From: Natroniella sp046097105
Lineage (GTDB): Bacteria; Bacillota; Halanaerobiia; Halobacteroidales; Halobacteroidaceae
Reading direction: 5' to 3'
DNA length: 64,000 nt
NCBI RefSeq assembly: GCF_046097105.1
Contig: NZ_CP175562.1
Location: 1,054,001 to 1,118,000 of the forward strand
The notes under the pieces are model-generated. The model saw nothing but the letters and a program-made list of their open reading frames with translations. It was not told the origin of the DNA and ran no database searches. Below, in pieces: positions 17,993 to 27,402 of the stretch. The translations under genes were made by a program, and so were the position numbers. Each line of letters opens with the position of its first letter. Position 1 is the first letter of the stretch.

Positions 17993-19870
17993 ATGACTAC
18001 TGAAAAAGCAAAAACTAAAGAATTTCAAGCTCAAACAAGACAATTATTAGATTTGATGATTAACTCTATCTATACCAATCAAGAAATATTCTTAAGAGAA
18101 CTAATTTCTAATGCTTCTGATGCTATCGATAAGATTAAGTTCAAAGCACTTACTGAGCCAGAAGTACTAAAAGATGATTCAGAATTTCAGATTAATCTTG
18201 ATCTAAATCAAGAAAATAACATAATTACTATCTCTGATAATGGAATCGGTATGACTTACCAAGAAGTTATCGAAAACATCGGTACTATTGCTCAATCAGG
18301 AACTAAAAAATTTCTCAAAAAATTACAACAAAATCAAGAAAATATTGATCTAATCGGTCAATTTGGAGTTGGTTTCTATTCTTCATTTATGGTTGCTGAA
18401 AAAGTCACTTTACTTACTAAAGCACCAGGTGAAGAACAAGGAGTAAAATGGGAATCAACAGGTGATGGTACTTACTCAATTGAATATATTACAAAAGAAG
18501 AAAGAGGAACTACAATCAAACTCAAATTAAGAGATGAATTTACTGCTCAAGGAGATGAAGAAGATTTCACTGAACCTCAGATTATCAAAAATTTGGTTAA
18601 ACAGTATTCTAATTATGTTAGATATCCTATTAAGATGGAAGTTCCTACAGATGAAGAGGTAGAGGTTCAAACTCTCAATAGCATGACTCCACTGTGGAAA
18701 AAGAATGAGGATGAGATTAGCCAAGAAGAATATACTGACTTTTATAAGAGAAACTTTAAAGATTGGCAGGAACCATTAGAGACTATTCACTGGTCAGTAG
18801 AGGGGCTAGTCAAATTTACAGGTCTTTTATTTATTCCTCAAACAGCACCTACTAATCTCTTTTCACCAGACTTTGAAACCGGTATCAAGCTTTATTCCAA
18901 AGATAATTTAATTATGGAACAATGCCAAGAGTTATTACCAAAATATTTACAATTCATTAGAGGGTTGATCGATTCACCTGATTTTTCTTTAAATATTTCA
19001 AGAGAGATACTTCAAAATAATAAACAACTTAAAGTAATTGCTAAAAATGCAGAAAAGGTAGTTCTTAGAAACTTAAAGAAGATGCTAAATAATCAACGCG
19101 ACAAATATGAAAAATTTTGGGAAGAGTTTGGTAAGGCAATTCAAGGAGGAATTTATGCTGATCCTACTAAGCAAGATAAATTAGTCGACCTCTTACTCTT
19201 TTCCTCTTCCCACCTTGAGGAAGGAAAGACAACCTTAGCAGAATATGTGGAACGAATGCCTAACGAACAAGAGGCAATCTATTATGTAGTAGGAAAGGAT
19301 CGAAAGAGCATTGAGAATTTGCCACAAATGGAGCTACTCCAAGATAAAGACTTAGAAGTACTTTATCTACTTGATGAGGTTGCTGAATTTGTAATCAATA
19401 TTCTAAGTGATTATCAAGACTTTGAATTCAAATCAGTTCTCCGAGAAGACTTAGACCTAGAAGTTGAGTCAGATATTGAATCTGAAGATAAAGAAGAGAT
19501 AGAGGGGTTATTAGCAAAGATTAAGCAACACTTAACTGATAAAGTAGATGACGTTCGTTTAAGTAAAAGATTAAAATCAAGTGCTGTCTGTCTAGTCAGT
19601 GGCCAGCAAGGACTGAGTATGTCAATGGAAAAGGTGTTTAATCAAATGGAGCAGAATTTGGGCCAAGCTCAAAGAATCCTTGAGCTCAATCCTAATCACC
19701 AACTCTTTACAACTTTAGAGGAAATTTATAATGAAGATCCAGAAGCAGAAATTTTAAAAGATTATAGTGAATTGCTTTATAACCTTTCTTCTTTAGTTGA
19801 AGGGTTTAACCCTGAAGACCCAGTCGAATTTACTGCTAAAATTACTGAGCTAATGAGTAAAGCAAAATAA
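17993..19870 (+). CDS. htpG: Hsp90-family chaperone HtpG
   Basis: A 625-residue cytosolic ATP-dependent chaperone. The GHKL ATPase domain (about 1-230) shows ELISNASDAIDKIKF, ISDNGIGMT, GTIAQSGTKKFL and GQFGVGFYSSFMVA, the four nucleotide-binding blocks. Middle (about 230-495) and dimerisation (about 500-625) domains follow, with the conserved SPDFSLNISREILQ. Length is normal for bacterial HtpG. It is monocistronic, with its own promoter, leader hairpin, strong AGAGGAGG and terminator. Confidence 0.98.
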   Translation: MTTEKAKTKEFQAQTRQLLDLMINSIYTNQEIFLRELISNASDAIDKIKFKALTEPEVLKDDSEFQINLDLNQENNIITISDNGIGMTYQEVIENIGTIAQSGTKKFLKKLQQNQENIDLIGQFGVGFYSSFMVAEKVTLLTKAPGEEQGVKWESTGDGTYSIEYITKEERGTTIKLKLRDEFTAQGDEEDFTEPQIIKNLVKQYSNYVRYPIKMEVPTDEEVEVQTLNSMTPLWKKNEDEISQEEYTDFYKRNFKDWQEPLETIHWSVEGLVKFTGLLFIPQTAPTNLFSPDFETGIKLYSKDNLIMEQCQELLPKYLQFIRGLIDSPDFSLNISREILQNNKQLKVIAKNAEKVVLRNLKKMLNNQRDKYEKFWEEFGKAIQGGIYADPTKQDKLVDLLLFSSSHLEEGKTTLAEYVERMPNEQEAIYYVVGKDRKSIENLPQMELLQDKDLEVLYLLDEVAEFVINILSDYQDFEFKSVLREDLDLEVESDIESEDKEEIEGLLAKIKQHLTDKVDDVRLSKRLKSSAVCLVSGQQGLSMSMEKVFNQMEQNLGQAQRILELNPNHQLFTTLEEIYNEDPEAEILKDYSELLYNLSSLVEGFNPEDPVEFTAKITELMSKAK

Positions 19871-19877
19871 ATAAAAG

Positions 19878-19912
19878 CGAGGCTAAGATTAAATTAGCCT
19901 CGATTGTATTTA
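19878..19912 (+). terminator. Terminator of htpG
   Basis: CGAGGCTAA pairs with TTAGCCTCG around a seven-base loop. The tail is only moderately T-rich. Confidence 0.7.
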
Positions 19913-19935
19913 TTTCAATTTTCACTCGGAAAATA

Positions 19936-19985
19936 GTCTGTTTTTTACTGACACGGATTACTAACACGGACACTATTTGGCCCTT
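19936..19985. repeat. Dispersed TGTC/GACA repeat, copy 1
   Basis: Contains TTTTTTACTGACACGG and ACACGGACACT. The first string recurs at about 25049 in the copy near 25 kb. It lies between convergent htpG and the stress-protein gene, and TTGGCCC follows at 19977-19983. Confidence 0.45.
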
Positions 19986-21231
19986 ACTTATCTTCCATAT
20001 GGATCTTAATCTGCAATATATCATCTTCATATTCAACTTCTGCTTTATCAGTTATCATCCCTATCAAAGATAATTCTGTAGAACTACTACTCTCACCTAC
20101 TAACTCCCAATAATACTCTTCTACTTGAGTAACACGTGAAACATTCAAAGAACTATCTAACTCTTCTAGTTTATCAAAAGACAAATCTGCTACTTTACCT
20201 TGAGTTGAAATTATTACTTTAGCAGATTTATGCTCTACATTAATTTTAACTTGCTTAATTCCTAACTCAAAATAAAGGCTCATCAATTCACTAACTAATT
20301 TAGTGCTTTTTTTAAGTGCTTTATCCTGCCTTTTTTGCTTGATTTCCGAAGTTAATAAGCTCCGGGATGGGAAGATCATAACCTCTCTTTCAGAATTTCT
20401 GATTACTGAATTTGCTGTACTTCCAATCATAAATTCTTTAATTTTTCCCATGCCTCTTGTAGGCATCATAATCAAACTTACATCTTCTTTTTGAGCAGTC
20501 TCTAAAATACCCTTAGCAGGTTTACCTACCTTAACTTTAATCTCGACATTAATCCCATTCTTTTCTAGTTGAGTTTTTAGCTTCTTTAATTTATCTTTAG
20601 TTGATAGTTTCATTTTCTCTAACTTACCTTGGTTATTACTCCGCTCTATGATAGATAAAAGAAGAAGATTTTTAATAGCCTTATTACTATCTTTAATTCT
20701 ACCAATTAGTTGTTTTGAAAGCTCAGAAAAATCGATTGGAATTAAAACCTTATTAAATTTATTATTATAAGATGTCTCAACTTCTTTCTTATTCTCTTTA
20801 TAATTTTCTAGCAATACAGGTACTTTACTAACTCTTATTACTTTAAGAGTAGTGCTTCCCAATAGTAACTCTTTTATATATCCTTTTCCATGTGAAGCAA
20901 TTAAAATCAGATCAACTTCCTTTGCTTCGGCAGTTTCAACTATTTTTTCAGCAGGTGAACCAACTAAAATAAGTGGTTCTACATCTAAGCCTAAACTTTC
21001 AAGTCTTTCTTTTTCTTTCAACAATAACTTCTTTTCTCTTTCTTTATAATCTTGGTTGATTGAATTGGATGTATCAAAAAATTCAAATTTGATCCTTTCA
21101 GTATTGATTACATGAACTAAAATCACTTTCTTTAAACCGGTTTCCTTAAGTCTTTTAGCAGTCTCAATTAAATTATTAGCTTGTTTAGAAAAATCAGTCG
21201 CCAATAATATTTTTTCATGCTTCATCTTCAT
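19984..21231 (-). CDS. Double universal-stress protein with extra C-terminal domain
   Basis: Two UspA domains in tandem (about 4-140 and 155-300). Each ends in the ATP-binding loop: ASHGKGYIKELLLGST and PTRGMGKIKEFMIGST, both fitting G-x2-G-x9-G-S/T. The first starts KILLATDFS, the second KVLIPIDFS. Residues about 310-415 form an additional, highly charged alpha/beta domain that I do not recognise (SLYFELGIKQVKINVEHKSAKVIIST...). Usp proteins bind ATP and help survival under stress; the added domain may give a specific partner. Length (415) is well above the usual 140 or 280. Confidence 0.85.
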   Translation of the reverse strand: MKMKHEKILLATDFSKQANNLIETAKRLKETGLKKVILVHVINTERIKFEFFDTSNSINQDYKEREKKLLLKEKERLESLGLDVEPLILVGSPAEKIVETAEAKEVDLILIASHGKGYIKELLLGSTTLKVIRVSKVPVLLENYKENKKEVETSYNNKFNKVLIPIDFSELSKQLIGRIKDSNKAIKNLLLLSIIERSNNQGKLEKMKLSTKDKLKKLKTQLEKNGINVEIKVKVGKPAKGILETAQKEDVSLIMMPTRGMGKIKEFMIGSTANSVIRNSEREVMIFPSRSLLTSEIKQKRQDKALKKSTKLVSELMSLYFELGIKQVKINVEHKSAKVIISTQGKVADLSFDKLEELDSSLNVSRVTQVEEYYWELVGESSSSTELSLIGMITDKAEVEYEDDILQIKIHMEDK

Positions 21232-21331
21232 AATCCCCCATTTCTTAGTAATATATGAAAAAGTAAATAATTCATTACTATTATACTTCTATTCTATACT
21301 AAAATAAAGGTATCCTCTTTATTAATGATAA

Positions 21332-21901
21332 TTATTTTTTAGAATCTAGATGAGGAATAACTATTACAGCAGGTTCTGTAAACGACTCTGATATCCCTTG
21401 ATCTACATCATTATACTTTTTCTTTAATTCATTAAATTGCCCAGATTGTAGAGCCCGCATTGGACAAGCTGCTACACAAGTTGGCTCTTCTCCTTGAGCT
21501 ACTAAATCTATACAGTAATCACATTTAGCTACCTTCTTCTCCCTCTTTAAGTACTGAGGGGCGTTATAGGGGCAGTTCTTCTCACAATTTCTACAGCCAA
21601 TACACTGCTCTTGCTCTATTATTACAACTCCACTCTCATCTCTTTTAGTAATTGCATCTACTGGACAAACAGATAAGCAAGCTGGTTTGTGACAATGGTT
21701 ACAATTTAAGTTGGCCCAAAAAGCATAAACTTGTGGTTTAAAACCTACTCCTTGCTCTAGATAATTACCTCCTTCTACTTCAATGACTTCCCTAAAGAAT
21801 TGGCCTACCCCTAAATTATTCTTATCTTTACAAGCTATTTGGCACGCTTTACATCCCATACACCGATTCTGCTCTAGGACAAACCCCACTTGTTTCGACA
21901 T
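21332..21901 (-). CDS. Four-cluster ferredoxin subunit of a DMSO-reductase-family enzyme
   Basis: An electron-transfer subunit of the DmsB/PsrB type with four [4Fe-4S] motifs: CMGCKACQIACK, CNHCHKPACLSVCP, CIGCRNCEKNCP and CDYCIDLVAQGEEPTCVAACP. It shuttles electrons to the molybdopterin subunit encoded immediately upstream. I start at ATG 21901 (MSKQVGFVLE): the AGGAGG that would serve it lies within an upstream in-frame extension (MRRIK), which is therefore untranslated. The start lies just after the stop of the catalytic gene. No membrane-anchor subunit (DmsC/NrfD) follows. Confidence 0.92.
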   Translation of the reverse strand: MSKQVGFVLEQNRCMGCKACQIACKDKNNLGVGQFFREVIEVEGGNYLEQGVGFKPQVYAFWANLNCNHCHKPACLSVCPVDAITKRDESGVVIIEQEQCIGCRNCEKNCPYNAPQYLKREKKVAKCDYCIDLVAQGEEPTCVAACPMRALQSGQFNELKKKYNDVDQGISESFTEPAVIVIPHLDSKK

Positions 21902-21916
21902 CTTTATCCTCCTCAC

Positions 21917-24900
21917 CTAAATTTTATTGACTTCTACTAAATTAGTATGTTGTGGATTCCCTTTAGCTAATGGTGTTGCCTTTTGAGTAGTCAATGTATT
22001 AATATTACCCCTTGTATCTACCCCTTCTTGATTAGGTTGCCACCAGGCCCCTTGCGGAATAGCTACAACTCCTGATATTATTCTTGGGGTTATCTTGACT
22101 GGAATCTGTACTGTTCCGCGGTCATTAAATACTCGTACATCCTCTCCATCTTCTATTCCTCTAGCGGAAGCATCTTTAGGATTAATCCACATCTCTTGAC
22201 GAGCGACTTCTTCTAACCAAGGGTTATTATCATGAATTGAATGGCAACGTCGTTTATAATGCCAACCAATACATTGTAGCGGATATTTTTCAATTAATTG
22301 ATCTGTTGGCCCTTCCCAAGCAGCAATATATTTCGGAATTGCTGGAATCTCTTCTGGTTGATTTAAACCAAATAATCGTTTAGAAAAGATCTCTATCTTA
22401 CCTGATGGAGTGGGAAATGGATTATTCTCTGGATCTTCAATCTGCTCCTTAAATGCTACTTTAGGTTGCTCATAAGCCCACTTGTAGATTCCACGTTCTT
22501 TGAATTTTTGATAACTCGGAAATTCAGGATGATGCTTTTGAATCCCTGCTACAATCCATTCACACCAGCCTTCCATTCTTTCTTTACCTGCGGTAAACTC
22601 TTCTTTAATTCCCAATTTATCTGCTACATCTGCTAGCCAATCATATTCATTACGGCATTCAAATGGAGCATCGACAACTTTATTATTATAGATCACATAA
22701 TCTCCATAACCCCAAGGAGTCGAAATATTATTCCGTTCAAAGAAAGTATCCCCAGGTAATAAAATATCAGCAAACTTGGCACTAGAAGTCATAAATAACT
22801 CACTAACAACGATAAACTCTACTTTACTCTCATCTTTTAGAATTTGAGCTGTGCGATTACAATCAGAATGCTGATTAATTAAAGCATTACCAGCTAAATT
22901 CATAATCAATTTAATATTATTGTCTAATTTATCGACACCCTTAACCCCATCTTGTTCTCCCATGTCAGTACCTCTAACGATAGCATCTGTCCATAAAAAG
23001 ACAGGAATTTTAGCTTTAACAGGGTTTGTTGGAAGCGGTACTTGAGGAATTATCTGTCTGCTGACATAACCAGCTCCCGATGCCCAACCTCCATTATTAC
23101 CTACATTTCCAGTCATCGCTGCTAAAACAGTAGCACCGCGAACCGGTTGTTCACCATAAGCATGGCGTTGAGGGCCCCAACCTTGAACTAAAGCCGCTGC
23201 CTCAGCTGTTGCATATTCTCTAGCCAATCTTCTGATCGTATCAGCAGGTACTTTTGAAATCTCTTCAGCCCATTGAGGTGTCTTCACTATACTGTCACTT
23301 TCACCTAAAATATAAGATTTATAAGATTGATGACTTGCAAACCCCTCAGGCATTTGTGAAGGATCAAAGCCTAAACAATACTCTTCAACAAATTCCCGAT
23401 CATATAGATCTTCTGTAATCATTACATAAGCCATAGCATCCATTACTGCATTATCAGTAGTCGGTAGGAGTGGGATCCATTCATCTGCTAAAGCCACAGC
23501 AGTATCATTATACCTAGGATCTATAACTATAATCTTAGCTCCAGTCTCCTTAGCCTGTCGTAAATGATACATGGTAGTCCCAAAGACAGTTTCTGCTGGA
23601 TTGTGACCCCATAGAATGATTAATTCAGAATTGGCCCAATCATCCAGTGTATTTCCTGTCTCGGTAGTTCCATAAGTATATGGCGTAACATAGCTTGTAC
23701 AAGCAGTACTATATGAATTATATTTACCTAAATATCCACCATCTAGAGCAAGTAATCTTTGAGCTAATTTCATAGCCTGAATCCTCGCATTATAACCCCA
23801 GGCATAATTTACATAACGTGAGCTTGGCCCGTATTCCTCCTTTATTCGCTTAGTCTCACTAGCAATGGTATCAATAGCTTCTTCCCAAGAAATTCGTTCA
23901 AAATTACCTTCTCCTCTCGGGCCAACTCTCTTTAGAGGATATTTCAAACGATGAGGACTAAAATTTGTCTGACGATAAGCACGCCCTCTAACACAGGCTC
24001 TAGCTTGAGGAGTAGCTGGTTGATCTGGCTGTTGGTTATCAGTACTTAAACGAACTATGATATCATCTTTCACATGGGCCTTAATTAAACATCGACCACC
24101 ACAGTTATGAGTACCTGCGGTAGGTATAATCTCCTCTACCTCTTGAAACTCTTCATCAACCTCTCTTCTTTCTAAACCTTTAGCCTTACAACCAGTTAAT
24201 TCTAATGAACTATCAACCTTTAATTGTGATAACTCATTTAAATTAGAGGTTAAACCCTCCACCAATTTAGCATCTAGTTCCAAATACTGAATTGTAAATA
24301 AAGCTAATCCTTTATAAAAATTCTCTTTAGTATTAGCAACTAATCCAGTCGCAAACTCCTCTACCCATCTTAAAAGGTGGTCTTGTAAAAACTTCTGTTG
24401 TGCTTCAAAAAGATTTGATAACTCATCTTTTTCTCCATTCTCAATAGCCCTCAAAATATCGGTAGTGGTCAAAGCCATAAATTCTAATTCTAAGCCAATA
24501 TGATCATCAGGTTCTTTAGTCTCACTTGCCAACTGCAGACCCCAGCGTCGATAAAATCTTCGTACTGCTAAAGTATCCTCAGTAAAGATAATCTTTTCAC
24601 CACTTACATAAACCGATTCCCAAGGTGGAGCCACTAACTCCCCTGGCCCAACAAACAATCGCTGATACTCGTCATTCAATTTATCTACCTCTAAAATTGA
24701 TAATTCAGGTATTAACTTAATAAAGTTCAATAATAATTCTAAATCCAAATCTTTGGCCCGATCTAGTTTAATTAACTGATCAAAGTAATTATTATTACTT
24801 AATTCTTTTAAACCTTTTAATCTAGGCTGACAATAAAAATAGTATCCTAAAAAGTTATAAGTCCACTCTCTAATTTTAACTATGTTATCTAATGTCAATC

Positions 24901-24919
24901 CTAACTTTTCAATATCCAT
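21917..24919 (-). CDS. TorD-like chaperone fused to molybdopterin oxidoreductase (DmsA-like)
   Basis: A 1000-residue fusion. Residues about 1-230 match the TorD/DmsD chaperone family that guards molybdoenzyme maturation (EYQRLFVGPGELVAPPWESVY, then DHIGLELEFMALT). Residues about 260-1000 are a DMSO-reductase-family catalytic subunit: an N-terminal Fe-S region (THNCGGRC...ACVRGRAYR), cofactor-binding segments such as YAWGYNARIQAMKLAQRLLALDGGY, the likely Mo-ligand serine in YNSYSTACTSYVTPYTYGT, and a C-terminal cofactor domain. The first cysteine of the usual Cx3Cx3C cluster motif appears replaced by Gly. There is no twin-arginine signal, so the complex should be cytoplasmic. Substrate unknown; reductase of S- or N-oxides or polysulfide is possible. 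Confidence 0.9.
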   Translation of the reverse strand: MDIEKLGLTLDNIVKIREWTYNFLGYYFYCQPRLKGLKELSNNNYFDQLIKLDRAKDLDLELLLNFIKLIPELSILEVDKLNDEYQRLFVGPGELVAPPWESVYVSGEKIIFTEDTLAVRRFYRRWGLQLASETKEPDDHIGLELEFMALTTTDILRAIENGEKDELSNLFEAQQKFLQDHLLRWVEEFATGLVANTKENFYKGLALFTIQYLELDAKLVEGLTSNLNELSQLKVDSSLELTGCKAKGLERREVDEEFQEVEEIIPTAGTHNCGGRCLIKAHVKDDIIVRLSTDNQQPDQPATPQARACVRGRAYRQTNFSPHRLKYPLKRVGPRGEGNFERISWEEAIDTIASETKRIKEEYGPSSRYVNYAWGYNARIQAMKLAQRLLALDGGYLGKYNSYSTACTSYVTPYTYGTTETGNTLDDWANSELIILWGHNPAETVFGTTMYHLRQAKETGAKIIVIDPRYNDTAVALADEWIPLLPTTDNAVMDAMAYVMITEDLYDREFVEEYCLGFDPSQMPEGFASHQSYKSYILGESDSIVKTPQWAEEISKVPADTIRRLAREYATAEAAALVQGWGPQRHAYGEQPVRGATVLAAMTGNVGNNGGWASGAGYVSRQIIPQVPLPTNPVKAKIPVFLWTDAIVRGTDMGEQDGVKGVDKLDNNIKLIMNLAGNALINQHSDCNRTAQILKDESKVEFIVVSELFMTSSAKFADILLPGDTFFERNNISTPWGYGDYVIYNNKVVDAPFECRNEYDWLADVADKLGIKEEFTAGKERMEGWCEWIVAGIQKHHPEFPSYQKFKERGIYKWAYEQPKVAFKEQIEDPENNPFPTPSGKIEIFSKRLFGLNQPEEIPAIPKYIAAWEGPTDQLIEKYPLQCIGWHYKRRCHSIHDNNPWLEEVARQEMWINPKDASARGIEDGEDVRVFNDRGTVQIPVKITPRIISGVVAIPQGAWWQPNQEGVDTRGNINTLTTQKATPLAKGNPQHTNLVEVNKI

Positions 24920-24955
24920 TCTATAAGCTTCCTCCTTTTAAATACTGGTTGTTTA

Positions 24956-25066
24956 TTTTATTGATATTAAGTGTCTGTGTCTATGACTGTAGTCTGTCAA
25001 AATCAAACCCCCTTACCCCTTGCAAAAATAAAACTTTTGAAGTTAGATTTTTTTACTGACACGGTT
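24956..25066. repeat. Dispersed TGTC/GACA repeat, copy 2
   Basis: Begins TTATTGATATTAAGTGTC, an 18-base string found exactly again at about 61573. TAGTCTGTC follows, and it ends with TTTTTACTGACACGG, shared with copy 1. The surrounding gap 24920-25309 holds no convincing gene: a 92-codon minus-strand frame (25003-25281) has no SD and covers the repeat. A slightly GC-richer patch at 25190-25240 may be debris of another element. Confidence 0.5.
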
Positions 25067-25309
25067 CTAATTATTGTATCATCTTTAGGAAAAATTATAA
25101 ACTCTCTTCTTTTATATGTTTTTGTAAGAGCAAACCTTGTGATTGCCCTCATTTTAGAGAAAAACTTACTTAAGGTGAACACGAGTCCCCCTTCTTTGTA
25201 GTAAGGCAGGTCTCTGTCCCTACGGTCAACCTTACGTTTGTGCAATATCAAAAGTATCACATTATTGTAATAAATCTTCACTTTAAGTTAAGCAATTATA
25301 ATACCTATA

Positions 25310-25340
25310 AAAAACACACCCAAAAAATTAGGTGTGCTTT
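25310..25340 (-). terminator. Terminator of nagB
   Basis: On the minus strand GCACACC pairs with GGTGTGT around an AT loop, followed by a T-run. It lies just after the nagB stop codon. Confidence 0.8.
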
Positions 25341-25347
25341 AATAAAA

Positions 25348-26079
25348 TCAATTATCCAATTTAGAAGCTGCCAGTTCATCTAATACAAAGGTAACATCAG
25401 GGTGTAACTGTAATACTGATGCAGGTACCTCAGGTGAGATCTTTCCTTCAATTGTCTTCTTTATTGCATCTGCTTTCTCCAGGCCATTAGCAAGCAGTAC
25501 TATTTTCTTAGCCTGCATAATATTCTTTATTCCCATGCTAATAGCTTTCTGTGGTACATCTTCTGGTTTATCAAAGAATCTAGCATTAGCTTCTATAGTA
25601 TCATCATCTAACTTAACAAAATGAGTATCTGCCTTAAATTCATCATCCGGCTCATTAAAACCAATATGAGCATTTCTTCCAATTCCTAGCACCTGTAAAT
25701 CAACAGCACCTTCTCTTTCTAGCAATCGATTATACCTTTTACATTCTAAAGAAACATCAGCTGCCATACCATCAGGAATATGAATATTTTCTGGTTTAAT
25801 ATTAATATATTTAAAGAAGTTTTCTTCCATATAATATCTATAACTCTGCTCACTATCACCCGACAGCCCATAATATTCATCAAGATTGAAGGTAACTACC
25901 TCCTTAAAGTCAACCATCTCTTCTTTATAAAGCTTAATCAACTCTTGATACATCCCTAAAGGGGTTCCTCCAGTTGCTAATCCAAGAATAGAATTATTCT
26001 TGATAGTTATCTGACTAGCCACAATAAAAGCAGCCTTCTTACTCATTTCTTGATAATCCTTAGTCTTAATAATTTTCAC
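25348..26079 (-). CDS. nagB: Glucosamine-6-phosphate deaminase
   Basis: An enzyme of about 243 residues (EC 3.5.99.6) that converts glucosamine-6-phosphate to fructose-6-phosphate and ammonia. Family motifs are LGLATGGTPLGMYQELI (phosphate loop), FNLDEYYGLSGDSEQSYRYYM (catalytic Asp), GIGRNAHIGFNEP (catalytic His) and DTIEANARFF. I start at GTG 26079 (VKIIKTKDYQEM), which aligns with the family start and has AGGGAG nine bases upstream; the ATG at 26097 lies inside that SD. No nagA or transporter is adjacent, so the source of the amino sugar (wall recycling or chitin sugars) is open. Confidence 0.95.
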   Translation of the reverse strand: MKIIKTKDYQEMSKKAAFIVASQITIKNNSILGLATGGTPLGMYQELIKLYKEEMVDFKEVVTFNLDEYYGLSGDSEQSYRYYMEENFFKYINIKPENIHIPDGMAADVSLECKRYNRLLEREGAVDLQVLGIGRNAHIGFNEPDDEFKADTHFVKLDDDTIEANARFFDKPEDVPQKAISMGIKNIMQAKKIVLLANGLEKADAIKKTIEGKISPEVPASVLQLHPDVTFVLDELAASKLDN

Positions 26080-26333
26080 ACTTAACAACTCCCTCAACTA
26101 TACTTATTAAAATCTTAATTAGAGATTATTAATTTTGAAACTCTTATTTAACTAACTAGACTATTCAAATCAGCTCTTTACTATATGTTTAAACAAATGT
26201 CAATAAAACCCTTTTTAATATCTTAAAAATATTGAAATCTATATTACTCATTGATTAATAACTTCAAGGAAAACTTATTTTGAAAAGAGATACTTCTATA
26301 TAAAAAGAAAGAAAAAAAGCAGAGAAACTTATC

Positions 26334-26362
26334 CAAAAAAAGTTGCCTCCCGGCAACTTTAA
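26334..26362 (-). terminator. Terminator of the phosphodiesterase operon
   Basis: On the minus strand AAGTTGCC pairs with GGCAACTT around a GGGA loop and is followed by seven Ts. It lies about 40 bases after the glycerophosphodiesterase gene. Confidence 0.9.
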
Positions 26363-26404
26363 ATTAAATTTATTTTCAATTTTACTTAAACTCAAATTTA
26401 AATT

Positions 26405-27373
26405 TTATCCATCATTGATTATTGGCAATTCAAGCATTCTATCAAAAAAATCCAATACTATATCTGGCCTGTCAGTTATATAACCACTGGAATGAAAATA
26501 AGCTAATATTTTGATCTGCCAAAGTCGATTTATTGTATAAGGAAAGACAAACAGACCTTGATCATGAGCCTTAGCAATATACCAGGGCCAACTCATAAAT
26601 CCCTTAGTACCTAAGCCATCAGCTAGCCCATCTGCCCTTTCTAACCAATGATCCCAACTCCTTCTGGTAATCATATTATCTGTAATCAATAAAAGTCGAG
26701 GTGCTTGAGGGACCAACTCCTTAAACCTCTCTAAACTTTCTTCTCTAAAAGAGAAGAAAATAGTCTTAGCAAACTCTCTTTCTTCATCTCTCTTCAACCA
26801 GCCTTCTTCTTCCAAAATATCAACTATTTCTTCTTCAATTCCAGGATATTTCTCTGGTTTTTTTGTCTCTAAAATTAAGCCTGGAGTATGCTGACCACCT
26901 TGAGCAATCTCTATCAACTCTTCTAAAGTAATAATTCCTAATCCCTCGTACTTTTTACTACCATAACGAGGTGAACTTTCATTAAACCAACTTCCAAAAT
27001 CTAATTTCTTTAATTCAGCATAAGTAAAACTTGCAAGTTTATCTTCTTTTCGCCTCGGGAAAACTTTCTCTACATTTGAAGTCCTTTCCAAAGTTTGATC
27101 ATGGAAGATAACTATCTTACCATCTTTAGTTCGCTGTAAGTCTGCCTCTAGGTAATCAACGCCTAGATCTCGAGCTTTAATATAAGCCTCAGCAGTAGAT
27201 TCAGGAGCTTTATCCGAAGCTCCTCGATGAGCAATTACAGCTGGATAAGGTATCCCTTGGTTGTTAAGTATCTCTTTACCTCGCAGATCAGGATTAATTA
27301 AATAATAAGTGCCATAAAAACTTAGTAATAATAAAAATAAAATTACTATCACAATAGCTAATTTCATTTTCAT
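26405..27373 (-). CDS. Glycerophosphodiester phosphodiesterase, membrane-anchored
   Basis: A GDPD/UgpQ-family enzyme with one N-terminal transmembrane helix and the catalytic domain facing outward. It shows the metal and catalytic motifs AHRGASDKAPESTAEAY, DYLEADLQRTKDGKIVIFHDQTLERTS and LILETKKP. It hydrolyses glycerophosphodiesters to glycerol-3-phosphate and an alcohol. The ATG at 27373 (MKMKLAIVIV) has AAGGGTGG upstream; an earlier in-frame ATG at 27406 overlaps the end of the previous gene and has no SD. It follows the LtaS-like gene directly, so both probably act on phosphoglycerol polymers or lipids. Confidence 0.92.
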   Translation of the reverse strand: MKMKLAIVIVILFLLLLSFYGTYYLINPDLRGKEILNNQGIPYPAVIAHRGASDKAPESTAEAYIKARDLGVDYLEADLQRTKDGKIVIFHDQTLERTSNVEKVFPRRKEDKLASFTYAELKKLDFGSWFNESSPRYGSKKYEGLGIITLEELIEIAQGGQHTPGLILETKKPEKYPGIEEEIVDILEEEGWLKRDEEREFAKTIFFSFREESLERFKELVPQAPRLLLITDNMITRRSWDHWLERADGLADGLGTKGFMSWPWYIAKAHDQGLFVFPYTINRLWQIKILAYFHSSGYITDRPDIVLDFFDRMLELPIINDG

Positions 27374-27402
27374 ACAAACCACCCTTATTTTTAAATTAAT
27401 CT

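Noticed and set aside
25003..25281. A 92-codon minus-strand frame in the gap before nagB
   Set aside because: No ribosome binding site, no recognisable domain, and it overlaps the dispersed repeat at 24956-25066.
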